A stretch of 9,728 nt of DNA, from contig BNUR01000111.1 in NCBI GenBank assembly GCA_025997495.1, forward strand, positions 1 through 9,728. Direction: 5' to 3'. Below, piece by piece: positions 1 to 8,204 of the stretch. Position 1 is the first letter of the stretch, and every line of letters begins with the position of its first letter. Below the pieces are notes generated by a model that saw only the letters and a program-made list of their open reading frames with translations, was not told the DNA's origin and made no database searches. This DNA is from Spirochaetia bacterium. GTDB lineage: Bacteria > Spirochaetota > Spirochaetia > Treponematales > Breznakiellaceae. The position numbers and the translations under genes are program-made.

Positions 1-64
1 ACAAGTTCTTGTTGTATTCTGACCAGTTTTTGACCCGGTACTTTTTATTGCTCTTTTCTGACAT
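1..64 (-). CDS. IS5-type transposase, N-terminal fragment (runs off window)
   Basis: Only the first 21 codons are present. They begin at the ATG complementary to 62-64 and leave the window at base 1. The N-terminus contains YRVKNWSEYNKNL, which resembles the conserved opening of many IS5-group DDE transposases (a K/R-V-K-N-W-x-E-Y-N pattern). A strong ribosome binding site, GGAGGGGGA on the minus strand (71-79), lies 6 nt upstream, which fixes the start. A promoter-like pair lies further upstream (91-120). The gene points away from the defence operon and is not part of it. The assignment rests on a short motif, so the family is probable rather than certain. The catalytic DDE residues are outside the window, so activity cannot be judged. 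Confidence 0.62.
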   Translation of the reverse strand, partial: MSEKSNKKYRVKNWSEYNKNL

Positions 65-90
65 CGTATTTCCCCCTCCACGATGTCCAA

Positions 91-120
91 ATTATACCTC
101 ATATTCCATTATCATTGCAA
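91..120 (-). promoter_or_regulatory. Sigma70-type promoter of the IS transposase
   Basis: On the minus strand TTGCAA (115-120) and TATAAT (91-96) are separated by 18 bp. The -10 is a perfect consensus and the -35 matches four of six bases. It sits about 27 nt upstream of the transposase ATG, with the RBS in between. Placement and quality support a real promoter. Confidence 0.55.
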
Positions 121-145
121 CAAAGTCAGTAATAAGGGGTTTTGA

Positions 146-271
146 ATACCAAAGACAGTATCATATAATTCATTGCCATCTGAAAATAAATTTGTTTTAG
201 CATGTATTAATAACGAAATACTCATTGGAGGAACTGCGGAAAAAGATAATCGACTTGGAGAAATATGGTAA
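146..271 (+). pseudogene. Possible C-terminal remnant of an interrupted gene
   Basis: An open plus-strand frame of 41 codons ends at TAA 269-271, with no in-frame ATG. The predicted peptide has a protein-like end (KFVLACINNEILIGGT, later LGEIW) rather than the low-complexity translation usual for AT-rich noncoding DNA. It begins right after the leader of the IS5-type element and converges on the end of vsr. The simplest reading is a gene tail left after transposon insertion or deletion. I recognise no family. The stretch is short enough that a chance open frame remains quite possible. Confidence 0.3.
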
Positions 272-302
272 AATATTAACGGTGACAAGCTAATTGAAAG
301 AG

Positions 303-770
303 CTATTTGTTATATTCATTATTAGTAACTTCCAACCAGATGCTATCAGAAAGAACCCAGTTATAAACTTTTTGTATTGTTTCATCAATTATCGATAATT
401 GATTTTTCCCTTTTATGGCACATTCCCATACAATACAAATTCGCCACCCGTTAGCACGAAGATTATTTAATACGATTCCATCACGTTCGCGGTTTGATTC
501 AATCTTTTTTGTCCAATAATCAATATTTGAAACAGGCAATTTAAAATGACTGCACCCGATATGACCATGCCAAAAACATCCATGAATAAATACTATGGCT
601 TTATATTTTATAAATACTATATCTGGCTTACCTGGCAAATCATCCTTATGCAATCTGTATCTTAATCCTTTATGCCATAGCTTTTTCCTGATTAATAATT
701 CTGGAACAGTATCTTTAGATTTAATCTGCGCCATATTATAATGCCGCTGTTCAATTGTATGATTATCCAT
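303..770 (-). CDS. vsr: Very short patch repair (Vsr) T:G mismatch endonuclease
   Basis: Vsr nicks 5' of the T in T:G mismatches that arise when 5-methylcytosine deaminates, protecting sites methylated by a partner C5 methyltransferase. The 155-residue length matches the family. The N-terminal region has the typical RHYNMAQIKSKDTVPELLIR pattern (9-28). The catalytic core follows: LPGKPD with D50, then IHGCFWHGH with H63, F66, W67 and H68, corresponding to Asp51, His64, Phe67, Trp68 and His69 of the E. coli enzyme. Candidate zinc ligands are C65, H70, C73 and C117 (in IVWECA). Start: ATG 768-770 keeps the usual pre-core sequence although no strong RBS is seen. It begins 6 nt after the AIPR stop, so re-initiation is likely. 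It is the last gene of the operon and its most AT-rich part (about 28% G+C in one line counted). Confidence 0.95.
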   Translation of the reverse strand: MDNHTIEQRHYNMAQIKSKDTVPELLIRKKLWHKGLRYRLHKDDLPGKPDIVFIKYKAIVFIHGCFWHGHIGCSHFKLPVSNIDYWTKKIESNRERDGIVLNNLRANGWRICIVWECAIKGKNQLSIIDETIQKVYNWVLSDSIWLEVTNNEYNK

Positions 771-776
771 AGTTTA

Positions 777-2822
777 TTATTCTAACAAAGAGAAACCTTC
801 TCCCTGCATTTTTTTTAATAACGCAAGTAAAACCCGTCCTTGTGCAGCAGAAACATGATTGTACTTAAAATAATACGCGAGGATTCCATCTTCTTTTTGA
901 TTTATCATATCTTTGATTCTGGCGAACTCCTGTAATTTTTTCCAGTTTTTTTCACCAATATTTATAACATGTATCTCAACTTGGATGTCATTATCAATTT
1001 TCTGCTCTGATTTAGCTACATTTACTTCTTGCCCAATCGTTTTTTTATCCACAAGTTCATTAATGAATCCCAGAGGGAAACCAATTTCAAGTTGTTTTAT
1101 TGCATCCCAGCACATCGGGCGCTTGCAAAACTGGCCTATGTTTGACATTATTCCGTTATTCAGTATTTCATCATGGACTATTTTTGTAGTTTGTTCCAAA
1201 GTGTCTACAAGTGCTGTAGATATGGATTGCTTATTCCAAATTGTGATAAAATCAACAGATTTGCATAAAGCATCCACTTTAAATGCGATAAATGCCAGTG
1301 CGTATGCAACTATATTCGCACGATAGCCCCCATCATACCACGGTGCATTAGTAACCACTTTCTCCGCAGATTTGAACACTATTGCCTTTGCTATGGCAAT
1401 TTTATAGTATGCCTCATTAAATTGAGTGTCTCCCTTTTTCCATTTTTCATCGATTTCCTGTGCATAGTCAAGAAATATATATTGCGCGCCCTTGCTTACA
1501 ATATGCGGAAGTTGCATCCAAACGCCCTCAAATTTAGCAAGATCTGTCTTGGTAAATAATTGTTTTTTTGGATATTCAATTTGAAACTTTTTCTTCTCTG
1601 CCGTTGTTCCGAAAGAATATCCGTTAATATACTGGCCTCGAGCTCGTTCATAAAACCATTTTGTCTGTGCCAGTTGTCCATTTACAGCAGGAACATATAT
1701 CCGCCGAGAAAGGTCCTCCATTCTTTTATGAAATGGGTGAGTAGCAAAAAAGTCAGCATCGTTAACTTTGTTTTGACTGTTTGCGTATCTTGATATAAGA
1801 GGGACCATCTCATTGCCAAGATCTTGAGAAACAATAGAAAGTTTCATTTGCACAAAGACTTTGTTTAAATCTTTTTTGTCTTTTTTATATGCGCTAAAAA
1901 GAGACGCAGTGGTTTGGCCTCCGTTTACTATTTGCAAATTCGTAAGGGATTGAATACTTCCCTTGTCCAATACAATTTCTTCTGCAGTGGCTGTTATTCC
2001 ATTATTATATGCAAAAAACATTTCCGGTTTGCCAAGAATGGTCTCCCTGATACCTTTGTTTACTTTACCTCTTGCTTGCAGGAAACTACGTACATTTCGT
2101 TCAAGCAGACGCGGGCCATAATTCTCGTAAAGTTTTGCCAAAACCATTCCCGGAACAACCACAAGATATGCCTTGTATTCCGTTTCTTCCAGATTAGCGG
2201 GCAAGTAGGGCAACCCATCACCAAAATTCTGCTTGAAATCTATCACTATATCCTGTGGAACACGCTCAGAGGAAATAAGACGGTATAGCCGCGTCAAATC
2301 CCATAGGTGATAGTTTATCCTTACTTGCCCGACTTGTTTAGATGGAATAGAATCAAGGCGTGTGCTGAGTTTTTTATCAGTCAGAAGATAAAGATTCACA
2401 TTTGTAATGACTGATTTATGGTCAAATATAAAATGCGCTGCATCGTATCCATAGGAACTTTCTTCCATATTTTGATGGAATTTTGCGTCAGTGCTTTTTG
2501 TAAAAAAGTTTTCAAGGCGCTTAAATGATGCCCCTATTTCGTCTTTGTTTATATTGGAAACTTCATTCAACCCGCTGTATATACTAATAAAAAGATTTAG
2601 CGAACCATCACCGCTTTCAGCATCATCTAAATAATACCCGTTAATAGCTCTTCCCTGTTGGTCTTTGTAATAGGAGTATTCCGGCATTTCAATTTCACCG
2701 GCTGTATCAAGGTACTGGCAGAATATTTCAAAAAATTCATGCTGGTAAAAGTCATTATCAGCCGCTGCATTTTGTGTTATCTCATTAAATAACTCTTCAT
2801 GCAATTCATGCAATTCGTCCAT
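777..2822 (-). CDS. AIPR-family (abortive infection/phage resistance) protein
   Basis: A 681-residue protein of the AIPR family (PF10592), found in phage-resistance and R-M operons; its biochemical activity is not settled. Family hallmarks are clear: LLERNVRSFLQARGKVNKGI (about 239-258), FFAYNNGITATAEEI with NNGIT at 273-277, and LQIVNGGQTTASL with IVNGGQTT at 298-305, followed by the VFVQMKLSIV strand. The N-terminal ~190 residues correspond to the variable AIPR N-terminal region. The chosen ATG (2820-2822) has GAAGGGG (2827-2833) just upstream and gives a sensible N-terminus (MDELHELHEELFNEI). The frame stays open to an ATG at 2906, but those 28 extra codons lie inside the DUF4420 gene and read like shadow sequence. 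It overlaps the upstream gene by 17 nt, implying translational coupling. It may be an effector or an accessory of the nuclease; that is inference. Confidence 0.88.
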   Translation of the reverse strand: MDELHELHEELFNEITQNAAADNDFYQHEFFEIFCQYLDTAGEIEMPEYSYYKDQQGRAINGYYLDDAESGDGSLNLFISIYSGLNEVSNINKDEIGASFKRLENFFTKSTDAKFHQNMEESSYGYDAAHFIFDHKSVITNVNLYLLTDKKLSTRLDSIPSKQVGQVRINYHLWDLTRLYRLISSERVPQDIVIDFKQNFGDGLPYLPANLEETEYKAYLVVVPGMVLAKLYENYGPRLLERNVRSFLQARGKVNKGIRETILGKPEMFFAYNNGITATAEEIVLDKGSIQSLTNLQIVNGGQTTASLFSAYKKDKKDLNKVFVQMKLSIVSQDLGNEMVPLISRYANSQNKVNDADFFATHPFHKRMEDLSRRIYVPAVNGQLAQTKWFYERARGQYINGYSFGTTAEKKKFQIEYPKKQLFTKTDLAKFEGVWMQLPHIVSKGAQYIFLDYAQEIDEKWKKGDTQFNEAYYKIAIAKAIVFKSAEKVVTNAPWYDGGYRANIVAYALAFIAFKVDALCKSVDFITIWNKQSISTALVDTLEQTTKIVHDEILNNGIMSNIGQFCKRPMCWDAIKQLEIGFPLGFINELVDKKTIGQEVNVAKSEQKIDNDIQVEIHVINIGEKNWKKLQEFARIKDMINQKEDGILAYYFKYNHVSAAQGRVLLALLKKMQGEGFSLLE

Positions 2823-3798
2823 TTTGCCCCTTCTTGAATATGATTTCCAACGACATTTCATAGTCAATACAATAGCCAAGATTGATAATATATTTGGCCT
2901 TTTCAACTCCTTTTTTTACATTATTCGGCGTTATAGCTGGAAAATCACCACGCACTTCAAACCCCTTTAATTTGTTTACAATATAAAAAGAATCGTTATA
3001 TGTTCCATCAAGGAACATTCCAACAGTGGCAAGTTTTCTTATAAAGAGTTCGTATGCTGATATATTCGTTCCCTGTAAGTGTTCAGCTATCCTGTTTGCA
3101 AGCAAGAACAAACTGAAAGAATCCTTTACATCTGAAGCGGCTATGCCAATATAAGCAACTACTAAATAAATTTCACACTCTGTATTATCTAATTGTTGTA
3201 AAGAAGAGATATGAACTTCATTCCGCGCCGGAGACGAACAGATTTTTGCCTCTATCCTTTTATTGCCTATGAAGAAATCTTGGGCATCCGCGTCTGCACC
3301 GGTCCAAAAGTTTATTGAATCCAGCGCATCATATTGCGACAGGATGTACTTTTCAAGGAATACCAGTTCACCGATAAGCCCGAGCTGTTCTTCCTTTGAA
3401 AGCTTGTCTTCTTTATTGCGCTTCAAAAAATACTGCCAATAAAGCAAGCGTCTAAAAAACAAATCAATCGCCTTGTCCTCATTTGTAGCTTCCGATGCTA
3501 CAGAGCATAAATCAAGACATACATTCAAGAATATCTGCCAATCCGCATTGTTTTTCAGAGTCAGTGTTATTGACGGATTTCCATCGGCAGAAATATTGCC
3601 AACAGTTATACCATTCAGCAAGATTTTATCGTGTATCTCCGCTGGTTTTGACAAAGAGAATACCAGCATATATTTTGCAGATGAATCCTTTGCAAAATAG
3701 AAGTCATATAGATAATCCGCACTGATACGTCGAGACGAAATAAGTCCAGCCGATGGGTTTTCCAAAGCCTCCCAGGGATCTTCGTTATTCAATATCAT
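2806..3798 (-). CDS. PD-(D/E)XK nuclease-fold protein, DUF4420 family (predicted restriction subunit)
   Basis: A 330-residue protein matching the DUF4420 PD-(D/E)XK family (PF14390), the likely DNA-cutting component. Visible core: LGLIGELVFLEKYI with E144, then AQDFFIGNKRIEAKICSSP with D174 and E183-A-K185, giving the E...D...ExK metal-binding arrangement of this nuclease fold. Next comes VHISSLQQLD (from about 195), a strongly conserved family signature, and a EIYLVVAYI strand. The ATG at 3796-3798 is chosen because GAGG (3805-3808) lies 6 nt upstream and because the further upstream ATG (3831) adds 11 residues encoded inside the Z1 gene. The overlap with the Z1 stop is 14 nt. All catalytic positions appear intact, so an active nuclease is expected, probably needing the two ATPases upstream for regulation. 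Actual cleavage specificity cannot be seen. Confidence 0.88.
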   Translation of the reverse strand: MILNNEDPWEALENPSAGLISSRRISADYLYDFYFAKDSSAKYMLVFSLSKPAEIHDKILLNGITVGNISADGNPSITLTLKNNADWQIFLNVCLDLCSVASEATNEDKAIDLFFRRLLYWQYFLKRNKEDKLSKEEQLGLIGELVFLEKYILSQYDALDSINFWTGADADAQDFFIGNKRIEAKICSSPARNEVHISSLQQLDNTECEIYLVVAYIGIAASDVKDSFSLFLLANRIAEHLQGTNISAYELFIRKLATVGMFLDGTYNDSFYIVNKLKGFEVRGDFPAITPNNVKKGVEKAKYIINLGYCIDYEMSLEIIFKKGQNGRIA

Positions 3799-6487
3799 AT
3801 TCCGCCTCGTCATCGTTTTCCAATAAGCCAAAATTTTCTTTCATCCATTGTATATTGGCCACATACTCTTCACCCTCATATTCATAATCGCGATGAATAA
3901 AAGGAAAACTGATTCCATAAACAGGGGCATGTTCATATACAACAATACCGTCATTTTCTAAATTGGTGAGAAAAAGTATCAAAAGCGGCTTTGTCCTGTT
4001 CAATCTATATGATTTATCTTTATTGGCGAGACCCATTTTGTCAGCGTTTTTTATTTGTTCTGGCGTTAAACCTATACGCTCAATTCCCTGCGAGGCCATT
4101 CTGCGGCGGGAGCTAACCTCAACTCCTTTGCCATCGGCTGTCAGCTTACCAGCAGTTCGCATCGGTTGTATAATCTTTATGGGATTCCATATTGGAATAT
4201 CAAAATACTGGTTGTCTTTTTGCGCTTTTCCAAGGCTAATAAGTACGACATCCCACAAGTTCAAATTATCCCTGTCCTTCATGTTGAGAACAAAGCGATG
4301 CATGGAAGGCATCTGCGTGTCTATTGAATCGTCATGATTCTTATAATCGCGGATAAAATCCAAAACAATATCGGCGGATACATCCTGCCATAAATATCCA
4401 TTTTCAATGTTTGAAGTCGCAAGATGATTCTGAGACTGAAGTTTTTCAATGACATTAAAAAACAATCTTTGATTTGCATCAAACGCATTTTGCGTTGTTA
4501 GTATCCTTCTTGTTTCAACATATTCTCCAGACAAATCAACCTTCTCTATTATGGGCGTCCCGTGCCACATTTTGTTTTTTGCTGTAATCAGTAGCTTGAA
4601 CGGACTTTTTTTTACGCGCAAGCCAAAGTTTTTCGGTGACAATCCCAAAGAAGCCATGTACTTAAAATCAGAAATAAGTTCATTGGTAGCCTCAGTTATA
4701 AATTCATACCAAGCACGGGATTCTTTAGGCATATATATTCTGCACAAGTCTTCATATCCATCGCGGTATCCAAACCAACGCCCCATTTGCATCAGGGTGT
4801 CATACATCATCGTGTTGCGAACAAGATAGCTAATACTGAGGCCTTCAAGCGTCAACCCTCGGGATAAAGCCAGTCCTCCAACCGCTATTATATTCAGCCC
4901 GTTCTGATAATTTTCATAATCCAGTGCATCCTGAGAATGCTGGTTGATGGTATATATTTTTATCGGAGCAGTTGCGTCATGAAGTTTGCCCTGCATTTGT
5001 ACCCACGAGAAACCACAGCCCGCATATTCTGCATCGAACAATTCTTTAAGATTTGCCATCACTGGATTTTCAAGAGCTGTACTCATCTTATAGCTGTATC
5101 TGATAGAGTTTTGTGCTTCGATCAGATACTCAACAAGTTTTTCCCTGACACGCTGTTGCACATCATTGAAGCGAGAGACATTCACAAGCATTGAATTATG
5201 CTTAGTTCCATCGCCACGCAGAATTCTTATCGCACGAACAAGGAAGAACATATTCACCGCATCTATCAAGCTTTGCGGAAGATCTTCAATCTCTAAATCT
5301 TTTTTATGAACAAGTGGCAATAATCCAGTTTTTCCCGTTTCATTTTGATGATCAGAAATTATGCGGACGATATCATAAACATCTTCACTCCCGAAGATTT
5401 TATTTGCCCCATAATAATTGGAAGGGGCATCAAGACTGTAAATAAAATCTCTGGGGAACAAATCACCTCCGATTTTATTTAAGGGCGTATCATCTATAAA
5501 TATATTTGCAAACGGCGTTGCCGTATATCCAATATAACACTTTTCTTTAAATATACTTAAAAGCTCACGAATAAGAGCGTTTATACGGCTTGTCTCGTCT
5601 GGATTCTGCTTAGTGTTGATGGAAGCATTGTCCGCCTCGTCATCTATCAGCATCATTGGAACATCATCAATTTTAGCCATCTCGTCATTTGACTGGATGC
5701 TTTGGCGGAGCCAATTGATAATGTTTTGCAATGTGTTTGTATTTTTCTTTATTACAAAAACAACAGGATTAGCAAAACTCTGTATATTTGCACCAACCTG
5801 TGAGGCCGTGTTCTTATTGAAGTCTTTATGAACTGTTGTAAATGTTACTGGTTGTTTCTTTGAATTATAGTCTTTTATGCCGACTCCGACCTGAGTAAAT
5901 TTATCATTTGTAGTATCACGTCCCGTGAACCCTTGTTCTATACGCATTTGTGTCTGCTTTCGCAAGGAATTTGTAATTCCCGCAATAACAATGAATACCT
6001 TGTATCCTGCATCCGCAGCCTTTGATATAAGCCCAACATAATTGGCGGTTTTTCCAGACTGGACATGTCCAACAACCATACCTTTGCGTTCCCAATTTCC
6101 CGTCTTATTGGGATTTTCTGCCAAGCTTAAAATACGCTCCGTCACATCATCCAAGGTCGCAACAACTTTTGGGCCGAACCCTTTTCCTATCAGATGATCC
6201 CTGTATTTCGGCCAGTAATACCAATCTATTTCTCCCTTTACCTCAGATAACCATGGCGTGAAATCTTCCTGTAAAACATCACCAATGCCCATTGTGAATG
6301 AAAAACGTTCTTCTATATGTTTTTGGACTTTATTAATATGTTCTGATGTCAGATTAGGAAAAATAGGCGAAACTCGAGCGATTGTTTCACCAATAAAATC
6401 CTTTGTAATAGATTTCTGATTTTCTATAACAGCAACAACCATCTTTTCCAATTCACTCATCTGCAAGTCAGAATTTATTTCTGTCAT
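3785..6487 (-). CDS. Z1-domain superfamily II helicase-like ATPase
   Basis: A 900-residue P-loop ATPase with a Z1 domain (PF10593), the presumed DNA translocase or remodelling motor of the system. Helicase motifs in order: Walker A GHVQSGKTAN (140-149, K146), a Q-rich region RKQTQMRIEQG (176-186), Walker B/DExD-like LIDDEADNAS (280-289), motif III-like YIGYTATPFAN (318-328). The second half holds the Z1 core: SMLVNVSRF (432-440), GGLALSRGLTLEGL (537-550), and motif VI-like QMGRWFGYR (567-575) with the arginine finger candidates R570 and R575. The C-terminal ~250 residues have no motif I recognise. The start ATG overlaps the GHKL stop in an ATGA, preceded by a G-rich stretch (6495-6499). Z1 proteins typically co-occur with GHKL, DUF4420 and AIPR genes, as here. 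Whether it unwinds duplexes or only translocates is unknown. Confidence 0.92.
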   Translation of the reverse strand: MTEINSDLQMSELEKMVVAVIENQKSITKDFIGETIARVSPIFPNLTSEHINKVQKHIEERFSFTMGIGDVLQEDFTPWLSEVKGEIDWYYWPKYRDHLIGKGFGPKVVATLDDVTERILSLAENPNKTGNWERKGMVVGHVQSGKTANYVGLISKAADAGYKVFIVIAGITNSLRKQTQMRIEQGFTGRDTTNDKFTQVGVGIKDYNSKKQPVTFTTVHKDFNKNTASQVGANIQSFANPVVFVIKKNTNTLQNIINWLRQSIQSNDEMAKIDDVPMMLIDDEADNASINTKQNPDETSRINALIRELLSIFKEKCYIGYTATPFANIFIDDTPLNKIGGDLFPRDFIYSLDAPSNYYGANKIFGSEDVYDIVRIISDHQNETGKTGLLPLVHKKDLEIEDLPQSLIDAVNMFFLVRAIRILRGDGTKHNSMLVNVSRFNDVQQRVREKLVEYLIEAQNSIRYSYKMSTALENPVMANLKELFDAEYAGCGFSWVQMQGKLHDATAPIKIYTINQHSQDALDYENYQNGLNIIAVGGLALSRGLTLEGLSISYLVRNTMMYDTLMQMGRWFGYRDGYEDLCRIYMPKESRAWYEFITEATNELISDFKYMASLGLSPKNFGLRVKKSPFKLLITAKNKMWHGTPIIEKVDLSGEYVETRRILTTQNAFDANQRLFFNVIEKLQSQNHLATSNIENGYLWQDVSADIVLDFIRDYKNHDDSIDTQMPSMHRFVLNMKDRDNLNLWDVVLISLGKAQKDNQYFDIPIWNPIKIIQPMRTAGKLTADGKGVEVSSRRRMASQGIERIGLTPEQIKNADKMGLANKDKSYRLNRTKPLLILFLTNLENDGIVVYEHAPVYGISFPFIHRDYEYEGEEYVANIQWMKENFGLLENDDEAEYDIE

Positions 6488-7950
6488 TTCTTTGCCCCCA
6501 ATCTTGAATTTATGTAATCCATATATTTATTGAATGGATCTATGCTACTAAGTTTTTTCAGTGCATCATCTTTGCTTATTCTATTACTGTTCATCCACCC
6601 GCTTATTATCATCTCTGCAACATCAACCAGTGCATCTTTGTTAATTTCATTTTGTATCACATCATTTGGTTTTGCACCATAATCGCTGAACAGCAAATCA
6701 GTCGGGAAACATTTTGCTATAAGATCCAGTAATGCCACAAATTCGGCTTCCTCTGTTGATTTCAAATGCTCTCGTATTCTAAGAACCAGCGGATGTTCTG
6801 GGTTTATCTTATAAAATACCTTGCCTTGCGCTGCCTGTTGCTCCCACATTTGAATAATCTTGCTGTCTCGTATTCTTCTTCCGCGTGCCTTGTATGTTTT
6901 GGCTGATTTACCAACAATCTTTTCTATGGTGTTTTTTAAGCGTTCACGTATAACAGCAGGCGGGGTTGCCGTTGATTTTTTCACATCAATATTCCAGTCC
7001 GCATCCATATCATTCGGAATATCTATGCGGACCCGTGCAAGTTTTGTCAGATTTTCAGGCGTTGCCAAGCGAAACCAAGAGCCATGGAAGATAAGACGCC
7101 TATTGCGATACACATAAAAGCCCTGATTGGCAAGATACCCACCTTCTCCAGCATGCCGTTCATACTCGTCTTCCTTTGTTTTGCTGTGATGCGGTAAAAT
7201 ATACGGGACGATTGAAATTTTTGAATTCCCAAGCGGTATCTCATCTTCTTCAAGAATCTGTGTTGCTGGATTTTTTGTATTGAATGGGTCGAACGATTCT
7301 ATCTGATGTCCGTTTATAAAGATTGCAACTTTGCGCCCCCCACGCTCTCCATTAATAAATCTATGAAATGTGAGTTGCAAATGCTTTTCCAGCGCAGATA
7401 TTGCTGTTTCCAGTTCTCTCTGTACATCCTTTACACTGGCATCTATCATCCGGTCTATTTTTTCCCAAACAATTGCCGTTCCATTGTCAGATAAATGTTC
7501 AAGAAAAGGGACCCGTTCAATTTCCTTTTGTGGCAGGATATCAATATCCCACCTATTTGATTCCGCTATTTCGTCCAGATCCCATCGCGCACCGGATGTT
7601 TCGCCATCCTTCGCGCTGACAACTACCAGTCGCTTGCAAACTGAGAATGAAGCGGTCTTCATTCCAAGACCGAATCGTCCTAAATCATTGCCTTTCCTTT
7701 TTTCAAGGGGATTAGTTGATCCTAAGCGCATCGCTTCTTTTAATTCTGATGCTGGCATTCCATTTCCATTGTCAATTATTACAAATACAGGAGAGGCATT
7801 GTTGGCTTTGAAAAAAATTTTTATTTCAGAGGCATTAGCAGTTATACTGTTATCAATGAGATCTGCAACGGCAGTTTCCAGCGTATAACCCATACTCCGA
7901 AAAGAATGAACAAGTGACGAAGGATTCGGGTCAAGACGCTCTTTTGCCAT
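6484..7950 (-). CDS. GHKL (MutL/Hsp90/MORC-like) ATPase of an R-M operon
   Basis: A 488-residue GHKL ATPase. The Bergerat ATP-binding fold is at the N-terminus: N-box region ETAVADLIDNSITANA (25-40, D30 and N33), G1 box IIDNGNGM (58-65), and G2 box GRFGLGMKTAS (91-101). A second half with NQGFYVYRNRRLIFHGSWF then DIDVKKST-like strands fits the S5-type domain that supplies a lysine to the ATP site in MutL-like proteins. The C-terminal ~150 residues are helical-looking and unassigned. These proteins are the bacterial relatives from which eukaryotic MORC ATPases were proposed to derive. They may dimerise on ATP and clamp DNA, a role inferred from MutL and MORC. Start: ATG 7948-7950 with AAGG (7959-7962) 8 nt upstream. 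It lies 13 nt after the small gene and ends in the ATGA shared with the Z1 gene. Confidence 0.92.
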   Translation of the reverse strand: MAKERLDPNPSSLVHSFRSMGYTLETAVADLIDNSITANASEIKIFFKANNASPVFVIIDNGNGMPASELKEAMRLGSTNPLEKRKGNDLGRFGLGMKTASFSVCKRLVVVSAKDGETSGARWDLDEIAESNRWDIDILPQKEIERVPFLEHLSDNGTAIVWEKIDRMIDASVKDVQRELETAISALEKHLQLTFHRFINGERGGRKVAIFINGHQIESFDPFNTKNPATQILEEDEIPLGNSKISIVPYILPHHSKTKEDEYERHAGEGGYLANQGFYVYRNRRLIFHGSWFRLATPENLTKLARVRIDIPNDMDADWNIDVKKSTATPPAVIRERLKNTIEKIVGKSAKTYKARGRRIRDSKIIQMWEQQAAQGKVFYKINPEHPLVLRIREHLKSTEEAEFVALLDLIAKCFPTDLLFSDYGAKPNDVIQNEINKDALVDVAEMIISGWMNSNRISKDDALKKLSSIDPFNKYMDYINSRLGAKK

Positions 7951-7963
7951 TGTGATTACCTTT

Positions 7964-8203
7964 TTAATCTATATTAAAAGCGAACCGTAACTTTTGAACC
8001 AACACCTCTGCCATTTCTTTATCAATTTGTAATGATTGGCTAATCTTACCAGGGACTTTTCTATGTGAAGTTCCAAATGTATCAAGCTGAAAAATTGTCT
8101 GGCCATCTTTAGAAAAAACTGTATAAGATGCTTCTGTATACTCATGAATTTGATTGCGTTCTTTTGCAATTTCACTAAAAAGTTTTTTCTGTAATAAGGC
8201 CAT
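7964..8203 (-). CDS. Small conserved-looking protein of unknown function in the R-M operon
   Basis: A 79-residue, soluble-looking protein with no signal peptide or membrane segment. I cannot assign a function. The N-terminal third (MALLQKKLFSEIAKERNQI) looks helical. The middle reads as a beta-hairpin pair (SYTVFSKDGQTIFQLDTFG). The end (GKISQSLQIDKEMAEVLVQK) looks like a loop and an amphipathic helix. The start at ATG 8201-8203 is well supported: GGAGG (8210-8214) lies 6 nt upstream and the methyltransferase stop is 1 nt away. An upstream ATG at 8224 would overlap the methyltransferase and lack an RBS. Its place between methyltransferase and GHKL gene resembles that of small controller or adaptor genes, yet no helix-turn-helix is apparent. 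I have an impression that short proteins with a PGK-x-SQ-x-hydrophobic-D-K pattern recur in bacterial genomes, sometimes under misleading enzyme names; I cannot verify this. Confidence 0.82.
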   Translation of the reverse strand: MALLQKKLFSEIAKERNQIHEYTEASYTVFSKDGQTIFQLDTFGTSHRKVPGKISQSLQIDKEMAEVLVQKLRFAFNID

Positions 8204-8204
8204 T

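Noticed and set aside
9..200. Plus-strand open frame of 63 codons at the left edge
   Set aside because: It runs antisense through the transposase start, its RBS and its promoter, has no RBS of its own and reads as low-complexity AT-rich translation.
288..304. AGCT-N9-AGCT as a terminator after vsr
   Set aside because: The stem is only four base pairs with a nine-base loop and has no proper T-run in the direction of transcription.
2823..2906. Upstream ATG extension of the AIPR gene by 28 codons
   Set aside because: The extension lies wholly inside the DUF4420 gene, has shadow-like composition, and the ATG at 2822 has a good RBS and a sensible N-terminus.
3799..3831. Upstream ATG extension of the DUF4420 gene by 11 codons
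   Set aside because: The later ATG at 3798 has GAGG at proper spacing; the extension only reads through the Z1 C-terminus.
7370..7888. 172-codon plus-strand frame opposite the GHKL gene
   Set aside because: It is antisense to the conserved GHKL motifs, has no recognisable domain and is explained by codon use of the real gene.
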